NCBI GenBank assembly: GCA_027563935.2
Contig: CM050448.1
Span: forward strand, 63,973,843 to 64,037,842
From: Costus lasius
Taxonomy: Eukaryota > Streptophyta > Magnoliopsida > Zingiberales > Costaceae
Reading direction: 5' to 3'
Length of the DNA: 64,000 nt
Both the position numbers and the translations under genes were made by a program. Numbering within the stretch: the stretch's first letter is position 1; each line of letters begins with the position of its first letter. Under the pieces are notes generated by a model. That model did no database searches. It was not told the origin of the DNA and was given only the letters and a program-made list of their open reading frames with translations. Shown piece after piece: positions 56,117 through 64,000 of this stretch.

Positions 56117-56254
56117 ACAACGGTTGATATTAGTATACTTCTGAGAATTGGTAGACTAGGCTTTAGGTTATTTTTCCTTTACTGCACTGCTATTTTCTTT
56201 TTCTTTTTACTTACTCGTTCTCTTAGAACTTTATAATTTTTGACTGACCATTTT

Positions 56255-58456
56255 ATGCGAAAAAGTTTTAGGGCAGGTATATTCTTTGACATTGATCTAG
56301 AGATCGAGCGCTCCTTCAGGACAAGAAGGAAGCAAAATCAAATTATGAAGAAAGAAATCATGAACCATCCAGGAGGAGAAAATCAGATGGATCAAATTCA
56401 GCTTTAAGTGAACAATGATCAGATACCTCCAGCAATGAACAACAACTACAATAATAGGACATTGAAAGATTATTCTGCTCCCTATGCTTATGGTTTTCAA
56501 TCAGGAATTGCTAGGCCCGCTGTTGAGGCCAATAACTTCGAAATAAAACCTGCTCTTCTTTCTATGGTGCAACAAAACTAATTTGGTGGTTCCCCTCTTG
56601 AGGACCGCAACATGCACCTCTCTATTTTTCTAGAATACTGCGATATGTTGAAAATTAATGGTGTGTCTGCTGATGCAATCAGGTTGCGACTATTTCCCTT
56701 CTCTTTGAGGGACAGAGCGAGAGCTTGGCTGCACACACTACCTGCAGCTTCGATAAGAACATGGGCAGAGCATTCTCAAGCCTTTCTCTCCAAGTACTTC
56801 CCTCCATCAAAGATAATTCAATTGCGAAATCAGATAACGAGTTTCATGCAAAAGGATGGAGAGTCTCTATATGAAGCTTGGGAGAGGTTTAAAGAGCTCC
56901 AAAGGATGAGTCCACATCATGGAGTTGAGACTTGGGTTTTGATCCAAACATTCTACAGTGGTTTGGATTACAACACAAGACTTACAGTGGACGCTGCAGC
57001 AGAAAGCACTTTGATGAATAGGAGAGTTGAGGATGCTATGAACCTTCTCGAGGACATGATGATTAACCATCACCAATGGACATCTGAAAGAGGTACTTCT
57101 ACCAAGAAGTCAGGTAAGTATGACCTTGACTCTTTCACTGCACTCACGGCTAAAGTTGATAATTTGACTAGGAAGCTTGGTTCTTGGTCTGTTAATTTAA
57201 TGGAAGTTAACGCTATTTCTTGTGAGGTCTGTGGAGTTGTAGGTCATGCAGGGGCAGATTGCCAGGCAGGAGATGGATAGATGGGTGCGATCAACTCTGA
57301 GCAATTGAATGTTGTTGTAAATTTTAACCCGAACAACAATCCATACTCAAGCACATTCAATCCAGGGTGGCGCAACCACCCAAATTTCTCTTACCGGACA
57401 ACTCAGCCGATTCAGCCTAGACAAATTCCACCACAACAAGCCCAGGCCCCGCAAGGAAACTTTAGGCAGCTCCAACAGAACAATTTTAGACCACCAGGAT
57501 TTCAGGCTAGGAACTTCAATGCACCACCACCACAGCCAAGGCCCAATAATGATTCAAATTTGAGCAAGCAACTTGAAGGACTTACAGACATGATGAAGAT
57601 GATGATGACAAGGATGGACTCCCTGGAAACACACAATAAAATGTTAGAGAGCTAGCTAGCCCAGCAAGCTAGCTCGTATTCGAGAGCACCAGGGAAGTTA
57701 CCATCCCAGCGAGAGGTAAACCCGAGGGAGCATTGCAATGCAATCTCCACTCGGAGCGGCAAGCAACTTGAAGATCCAAAGATGCCGACCGATGACAGGA
57801 TAGATGAGGTGATACCGGAACCTATGGAACCGCATTCAAATGAATCATCAGTAGCACCTGAACCAGTTGAAGAGGAGCAGCCATATGTGGGACCGCCCGC
57901 ATACAAGACACCGATTCCTTTTCTGCAGAGGCTTATCAAGGCTAAATTGGACAAGCAGTTTGGTAAGTTTTTAGAGGTTTTAAAGAAACTTTACATTAAC
58001 ATCCCTTTCGTTGATGCTCTTTCGTAGATACCGACTTATGCAAAATTCCTAAAAGACATCTTATCAAACAAGAGGAAGCTAGAGGATCAAGGGACTATTG
58101 TACTTCCTGAGGAGTGCAGCGCCATCATTCAGAATAAGCTCCCTCAGAAACTTAAGGACCCAGGCATTTTCTCCATACCCTGCCAGATTGGGGAGATATC
58201 TTTTCAGAGAGCTTTGTGCGATCTAGGAGCAAGCGTTAGCCTCATGCCACTTTCACTTTGTAAAAGGCTAGACTTAGGAGATTTGCAACCAGCTAGTATT
58301 TCCATACAGCTTACAGACAGATCTGTACGCCACCCAGTTGGTATTTTAGAGGACGTACCTGTTAAAGCACATGCTACAGTATTGACATTGTGGAAAAAGG
58401 CACACAAAACGTTGAGCCCTACAGAAGAGAAATGGAATCACTGGGACCCACCATGA
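56255..58456 (+). pseudogene. gag-pro: Element K gag-protease, one frame with five in-frame stops
   Basis: From ATG 56255 one frame holds gag (IERSFRTRRKQ, then ARPAVEANNFEIKPALLSM, LRLFPFSLRDRARAWL, DGESLYEAWERF), a CCHC-like knuckle (CEVCGVVGHAGADC, just before 57278), a Pro/Gln/Asn-rich linker and the protease (RALCDLGASVSLMPLSLCKRL). In-frame stops at 56405, 56579, 57278, 57653 and 58025; where J or the family motif allows comparison, each stands for Gln. After the protease the sequence passes at about 58374-58400 into integrase-tail sequence in another frame. Would form particles if repaired, but not in this state. Confidence 0.88.
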
Positions 58457-58782
58457 CAAACCCCACCGAAAATGCCAAGAGCTACAAAGCACGCACCAAG
58501 TTCTGGCATAACAAGCGCATTGCAAAGAAGGAATTTCATGAGAGAGACAAAGTACTTCTGTTTAATTCTAGACTTCGGCTATTTCCAGGAAAGCTTTGAA
58601 TGAGGTGGTCCGGCCGTTTTACAGTTCAGAAAGTTCAGCTTTATGGTGCCATCATAATTTGGACAGGACGAACTGGAAGTTTCATAGTTAATGGGCACCG
58701 CCTCAAGCACTACTTTGAAGACGAGGGGGTTGAAAGAGAGGAAGTTCTTACTCTCTCAGACCCCACAAATTCACAACTCTGA
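58457..58782 (+). pseudogene. pol: Element K integrase C-terminal tail after the internal deletion
   Basis: Reads [18 protein letters not shown], then [24 protein letters not shown], a stop, and MRWSGRFTV...GHRLKHYFEDE. This is the region after the integrase core in Athila elements, including the GPF-type module (RWSGPF in relatives, RWSGRF here). RT, RNase H and the D,D-35-E core are missing between 58374 and 58457. Confidence 0.85.
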
Positions 58783-59678
58783 AAACTCTTATGGTCGAGC
58801 TACGGACCCTAAACTAGCGCTCTTGGGAGGCAACCCAAGTTTTTGTTTGATTTTAGTCTTCATGCATTGATTCAGACGTTGTTTTACACTATTAATTTAT
58901 TCTTCATTTAATTTTTGGATATTCTAGAGGGGATTGTTACTAATTTGATATCTCTTTATGATGTAGGATGAAGATGTAGGGCATAGAAATTTTTCTAGAT
59001 TTTTCCAGAATTTTTCAAGACGATCAATGCAAATCACGGCCTGGTGTTTCAACCGTGAAGTGCACTGTACAAGCGCCCAGACTTTGTGACCAAAGTGTTT
59101 CACAGCACGAGGTTCACCAGAATTTCAGCACGTCCAGGAACCCTCCAGTGAGCTTCACAGGCAGGTGAACCCCACAGGGTTCACCATCTTTCCGAAGACC
59201 AGAAAACTACTAGAATACTTCACGGGTCGGTGAACCCCAGCGGGTTCACCCGTGCTTCTGATTGCAACTGCCCTACTCAGCATACTTCATGGGTGAGTGA
59301 ACCCGGCGGGTTCACTAGAATTTCAATCTGTGTTCGCCCGAACTTAGGGCACACACGCGAGGGCTTCCACCGCCGTCTTCCTCTTTTGCCAAGATTCCAC
59401 TGATTTCGGTATTCTTCCTTCCTTCCAAACACAAAGAAGATATCTCCAGGTCAGATCTGAGTTTCTTTGCAAGTGGGTCAGATTTTGTTTCAACTTCATC
59501 CCTGATTTTTGCATCGCAAGATTTCATGTATATCCGCCGCCGCCATCCGATTTCGACGAAACCGACCGGATCGCGCCGCCTTCTTTCCTTCTTAACACTC
59601 AAAGGCGATCTCTCAGCACCACCGGCCAGATTTTTTCACCGAAGCTCGCTGACCTCTTTCTGACATTCCCTAGCCAAC
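58783..59678 (+). other. K spacer between pol and env-like ORF, with palindromes
   Basis: Begins with the Athila-type GGGAGGCAACCCAAG; contains three palindromes of the LTR type at 59164-59185, 59229-59250 and 59296-59316 plus a decayed one near 59041. It may serve as leader of a subgenomic env-like RNA, which is inferred only. No ORF of note. Confidence 0.6.
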
Positions 59679-61171
59679 ATGCCTCCAAGGACGAAAGCCA
59701 TGGCTAGCAAGAGGACCTCACGCACGCAGCAAGCACTCTCACATTCGTCCGCCACTGACGACGAGGAGTATGAGCCAACGCCGACTCCCCCATCCTACCG
59801 ACCATCCTTGGTTACACCAGGCTCCTCTTCGTCTCACCACGGTCGCACACCTGCCAGCCGACCACAACCCTATGTATCTCCCCTAAACGAGTTCAGGATT
59901 ATCTTCTGGAATACCGCGCAAGAAGCACGGTATCAGATATTGTGACAACGCCGCGTGCTCAATACGAGGTGTCTTGACCGAACAACACTACAGATGCTAG
60001 GGATGCTAGGAGACGTTGATTTGATGTATGCAGCTATAGGGTGGGAGCAATTCTAGCGGCTATTCTCACCCACTTACATTGGCACCACACTGGAATTTAT
60101 GAGTTAATTGGAAGTAAAGGCAGATCCTATCATTGATGACGATCCAGGGAGTCTATCTTTCCGCTTGGGTAATATTGAACACATCCTCACTCTTTCATAG
60201 TTTCACAGCATTTATAGTTTTCTAGAACCTTGTGCACGCGAGTCCCCATTGAGTACAGTGAGTAGAACTTCTGGGGCGCTATCACTAATGAGCACATCTA
60301 CTCTGCTCGTGTAGCTCGTGCTTCCAGTCTGTGCAACCCAGTGATCAAGTACATTCACCGCGTATTGGCCCACACCCACTTTGGCCGCGGTGAAAGTGAT
60401 GGTATGGTACGACAGACTGAGTTATTCTATATCTGGTGCATGCTCCATAGTTTTAGAGTCGACTATGGGTATTATCTGGCGAAACATTTCAGCCGCGTTG
60501 CCCGTTCTTTGAGGGGGGCGATAGTAATTGGCGGTTTGATCACACATTTGGCAGTTTCCTTAGGCATCATTCCCTACGGCACATTGGAAGCTACCAGCAA
60601 CAATAGGCTAGACATTGAGTCTTGTGTTGCCATGAAGCTGATTTTACGCAAGGGAGATTCTTATTGTATGACATTCAAGGGAAACCCTTTTTGCCTGCCT
60701 TTGCCAAACCCGGAGCGCATATCAGTTAGAGTCCGTGGAAACTGGCGCATCCACCCAGTTGAGGATGCACAGCCCGATCCAGTTGACACTACACCTCCAG
60801 CAGCTGGAGCATTTTCCTTTGGTGGCACCTCCTGTCATGATTATATGATGTCTGTGTTGCAGGAAATCAGGGAGGAGCAACTCCATCAATGGGAGATGAT
60901 TGATAACCTGGACACCACTGTTACCCACATCCAGCAGAACCAATCTTCGCATTGGGAGTCCATGGAAGCACACATGCAGAGACAACAGAAGATGATGGGA
61001 TCCATCTGGGAGAAGATATCGATCATGGACGACCGGCTATCCGCACTCTCCGAGGAAACAATAGCTCGCATGAACATTTCTTCCGACGAGGAGGCCGAGC
61101 CCGACTATAGCGCATGCGGGAAGAGCAAGAGCTCCCGAGCATCTGGCTCTCGCTCGTGCAAGAGGAGGTAG
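59679..61171 (+). pseudogene. Element K env-like third ORF (ATHILA ORF-1 type)
   Basis: Begins MPPRTKAMASKRTSRTQQ, a Ser/Pro/Thr-rich basic N-terminus, followed by a domain resembling the ATHILA ORF-1 family (GDVDLMYAAIGWEQF, FSPTYIGTTLEFMS, FRLGNIEHIL, YIHRVLAHTHFGRGESDG, VRQTELFYIWCMLHS). The C-terminus is a coiled-coil-like stretch (QEIREEQLHQWEMIDNLDTTV) and a basic Ser/Arg/Lys end. Stops at 59943, about 60054 and others, and a frameshift near 60250, split it; open parts are 59679-59945 and 60341-61171. I see no clear signal peptide or membrane segment, so envelope function is doubtful; the name follows the family position 3' of pol. Confidence 0.75.
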
Positions 61172-62389
61172 CCCCCCCCTCCCCATCAGCATCGGCATCA
61201 TCATCCACTCCTCTCTCATCATGGTATTGCATAGAGGACTATGCAAATTTTTAGAGTGGGTGAGCTTTCTATACTCCGGTTTCTATTTTCTTGTTGCATG
61301 TGGCTATTTGACTGTGATCGCTTGACTTTCCTATGTTTGGATGGATACTTCTATTCTGTGATGGATATTCTGGCATTGTATCTTATATGCCATTTTATTC
61401 GTGGGCCTGGTCCACTTCTTCAGGCCCCACTTTGTGACAGACTTGTATGACATTATTTTTCTTGCTTGCGTCCGCACTTTGTTATGGTTATTATGCTTTT
61501 CATTCATGTTGTGTAAATTTTTCCATGAGTTTGCATTTGTATGTGTATGAGTCTTGTCCTCTCAAGGCTATTTTAAAATTTTGCGTATTTTGAGTTGAAT
61601 GCATAATTGGGTAGGAATAATCGAAGAATTAAGTGTGGAGTGATACCTCCTTGTTAGAAATACTGTTTGATCATATCCATATGTTCTATGATTTAGAAAT
61701 TTTGTGATTTGGATTGATTTTGAGATGTTCATTAGTGGGTCAAACATTTATATGACTGCTTAATCAACTCAAGCTTGCAACTTACATAAGAATCGTATTG
61801 AGATGCATATTCGCTTAGTTATTCTTTGAATTCCTTTCTATTGTTGGGGAGACACTGCATTTGTTAGAAATGTTATGTTATCAACTGTGAGCATATTTAA
61901 AAAAAAAAAATTTCTCACCCTTAGATTCCTCTACTTAGCACTGCGAAAAATTGGCAGTGGTACCGAAGGACATGAGTTGAAATCTAAGGGAAGTGAAGTT
62001 GAAATCAATAAAAAGACTCCTCTACTTGGCATTGCGAAAAATTGGCAATGGTACATAAGGTTATGAATTGAAGTCTATCGCAATAATCAGTGTAACATTT
62101 GAGTTAACCCCAACGATTTGACTAGGAAGGATTGGAATCACATGAGTGTTTTGTGTAAGCTTGATTGAATCCTATGTTTGCTGCTTACTAGGTTGTTTGA
62201 CATCTAGTTATTGTGGGATCAAACTGTTGAACACTCGAGGCAACCATTTACTTAATTTCTCCTGATTAGATATTGGATTGTTATTAAATGTTTTTCTAAC
62301 TTGGATGTATATCTTGACATGAAAGATTACTCTTAAACCAAACATGTATTTCATCTTATTTTATTGCTTGAGGACAAGCAAAGATTTAA
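61172..62389 (+). other. K 3' untranslated region
   Basis: 1.2 kb without a supported ORF. Contains an A run at 61901-61911 and two copies of a 91-bp period repeat (cores CTCTACTTAGCACTGCG at about 61929 and CTCTACTTGGCATTGCG at about 62020). Ends with TTGCTTGAGGACAAGCAAAG, the usual 3' signature of Athila elements. Confidence 0.7.
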
Positions 62390-62402
62390 GTCTGGAGTAT
62401 TT
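62390..62402 (+). other. Polypurine tract region of element K, degraded
   Basis: AGTCTGGAGTATT before TGATGGATCGC; relatives typically have a G-rich AAGTGTGGGGG form. Confidence 0.55.
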
Positions 62403-62673
62403 TGATGGATCGCATTTTGATAGCTTTTTTTCGTTGTATTTCGTGTCAAATCTAGGCTTATTTTAACACTTTTATACTCATTATAGCCTTATTTCTTTAT
62501 TTCCTTCATATCTTCGGAATCTTTACTTTTTGGCACTTTATGGAATTTTAGGTAAAAACACCCTTTTTTGACATATTTTGATGATTCTGAGACCATGGGA
62601 CGATTTCTTGTGTGAAAACGAAGTCGCCCGTCAAATTTGAGCTCATTCGGAGTTTGCCTGAGAATCACGGCTA

Positions 62674-62890
62674 GGTGAACCCCACAGGGTTCACCATCCC
62701 AGTCACCAGCCAGCGAAACTCATAGAGAGCATCACGGCCAGGTGAACCCAGCGGGGTTCACTAGAATTCCTTCAGGCCGAAAACAGTCCAGAGGACATCA
62801 CAGCCAGGTGAACCCGGCGGGGTTCACCGCGCTTTTTTTAGCCGAACTCACAGAATGAATCACGGCCAGGTGAACCCAGCGGGGTTCACC
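62674..62890 (+). repeat. Four spaced palindromes in the K 3' LTR
   Basis: Same arms, order and 62-67 bp spacing as in the 5' LTR. Small changes: GGTTCACT in the second, CCCCACAGGG in the first. Confidence 0.9.
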
Positions 62891-63016
62891 CGTGATTCTA
62901 ATCCAGGCTCACGCGCGAGACCGACCTTTACTCAGTTTTTCCATGATTTCTCACCCGTTTGGAGTCCGAATTTGGCAAGTGAGGTGTCTATGGAAAGCTC
63001 TTTCAGAGGCATGGGA

Positions 63017-63024
63017 TATAAAAG
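63017..63024 (+). promoter_or_regulatory. TATA box of element K 3' LTR
   Basis: TATAAAAG in GGGATATAAAAGCCC. A better TATA match than the one in the 5' LTR. Confidence 0.5.
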
Positions 63025-63750
63025 CCCAAAATTTTCCTACCCTAATTATCAAGTAATCATGCAAGGAAGCGACGCGGGTGGAAGAACACGGCGATGAGGC
63101 AATTTTTAGAGATTTTCGGAGATTGAGACACAAGATCATCACGATTTCTTCAGGATTCCTTCAGTTCATCGTCTCCTTCCTCTTAGATTCATTTCCGTGT
63201 ACTTTTCCTTTCATTAAAAGAGAGATTTTGAGTGTTTCAATGATGATTGTAGTGTAAACCCTATTTCGGGGCTTGGTTGAAGCCCTTTGATGAGTCTGAT
63301 CACAAACTTTGTATCTATATTCGTTATGTGGAATGAATTGTGAGCATATTTTACTTTGATGTATTTATTCCATGATTTTACCTTGGCCGAGTAATTTCAC
63401 GTGTTAGCCGTTACGATTCATATCGAGAGAAGGATCGTAAGGGTGGAATCTCTTAGTAAAACTTGCAAGACCTAGACACGAGAGTGCTTGGTGTTCGCTC
63501 GAGGATCTCATAGTCTGCCATAGAACTCATTGGGTTTGTCTTAGAATGATCCACCGTGAGAGTAGGAGGTCGGTCTAAGACGAACACCGGGGTGTACACT
63601 CGAGAGAGGGCATCTTGTACCCTAGGGCTAGACTCCTTGTGCAAAACCAATAAACCAAATAATTAATATCTTTCTTGTGCGATTAAAGATTATCATTGTG
63701 GTGGATACCGTTGATAGGACCAAAGTTATTTGGCGTGTACCTAGGACTAA

Positions 63751-63768
63751 TCCCCGGCAACGGCGCCA
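63751..63768 (-). other. Primer-binding site of element L (tRNA-Asp)
   Basis: Minus strand TGGCGCCGTTGCCGGGGA, six bases from the LTR edge at 63775. Confidence 0.9.
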
Positions 63769-63774
63769 AAAACT

Positions 63775-64000
63775 TGATAGGATTCCGCAAGTGCACGGAA
63801 TTATCGAAGTAATAAAAATATTGATCCATAGAGACCTACGTGTTAAGTACCAAATAGTTGTATTCTCACTAGTTAAGCAATCAAGTATGATGCGAAGTAA
63901 ACAATACGAAAGCACGCAAAATAAGAGATAATCAAAGGGAGATACATGGGACTAGGGTTTCATCCACCTTAACTTCAATGATTAGATATATAAAAGGTTC
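63775..64000 (-). repeat. 5' LTR of element L, cut by the window edge
   Basis: Element-sense end CCTATCA at 63775; continues past 64000. Alignable by eye to 54270-54500 of J. Confidence 0.75.

Larger units (their letters stand above)
54600..63711 (+). mobile_element. Athila-like element K, non-autonomous, with env-like ORF
   Basis: Plus-strand Ty3/gypsy element: 5' LTR 54600-56092, tRNA-Asp primer site, gag-protease, a deletion removing RT, RNase H and most of integrase, integrase tail, hairpin repeats, env-like third ORF, polypurine tract, truncated 3' LTR (62403-63711). The LTRs differ at several percent of sites, so it is far older than D, E and G. Confidence 0.9.
62403..63711 (+). repeat. 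3' LTR of element K, truncated on the right
   Basis: Follows the 5' LTR from TGATGGATCGC to GGTGGATACCGT, about 1.3 kb of the expected 1.49 kb, then stops abruptly at 63711. Palindromes at 62674, 62741, 62807 and 62869; TATAAAAG at 63017-63024. Confidence 0.88.
63712..64000 (-). mobile_element. Athila-like element L, 5' end only
   Basis: Minus-strand 5' LTR (from 63775, cut by the window edge), primer site and about 39 bp of internal sequence (63712-63750), which ends against the broken LTR of K. The LTR matches that of J. Confidence 0.75.

Overview
This window looks like intergenic DNA from a large, repeat-rich flowering-plant genome. Almost every base can be assigned to nested LTR retrotransposons, and no host gene is convincing. 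Evidence for a plant: Ty1/copia elements primed by initiator tRNA-Met (TGGTATCAGAGC), Athila-type Ty3/gypsy elements primed by tRNA-Asp (TGGCGCCGTTGCCGGGGA), and in-frame stops that are mostly CAG-to-TAG changes, as expected where plants methylate CHG cytosines. The species cannot be named from the sequence.

Layout. 1-14027 (minus strand): two copia copies, A (cut by the window edge) and B, in a tandem array sharing one LTR (LTR-A-LTR-B-LTR). The array sits in the leader of a related plus-strand copia element, C (14028-15785 and 24931 to about 29465). C is also split in its protease region by copia element D (15786-24930, 5-bp target duplication GCTGT, LTRs almost identical). 29466-51335: remains of an unrelated, probably gypsy-type element H. 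Its long 3' LTR (starts 31783, ends 51335) was hit twice: by copia E (32987-42129, duplication GTTTC) and by copia G in minus orientation (42250-50755, duplication AATAC). 51336-54599: decayed minus-strand Athila-like element J, into which H inserted. 54600-63711: plus-strand Athila-like element K inserted in the 5' LTR of J. K has gag-protease and an env-like third ORF but has lost reverse transcriptase, RNase H and most of integrase. 63712-64000: edge of another Athila-like copy, L. The nest is four levels deep (J, then H, then C, then D).

The copia elements share one design: LTRs of 1.65-1.72 kb, a leader of about 1.8-1.9 kb, and one gag-protease-integrase-RT-RNase H polyprotein of about 1,294 residues. 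G has an uninterrupted reading frame, B has one late stop, E one single-base frameshift, D three stops; A and C are more damaged.

The most interesting observation is that in all six copia copies gag appears to start in the LTR. A 9-base exon ATG-GCA-NNG followed by GTA splices over about 1.94-1.99 kb, including the primer-binding site, to TTGTAG/AT at the 5' edge of gag, in frame, with an in-frame TAG just before the acceptor. In A and C no ATG exists near the gag start without this splice. The leaders and LTRs also hold several short hairpins whose paired bases change together between copies, suggesting selected RNA structure. Element K carries regularly spaced palindromes in both LTRs and before its env-like ORF.
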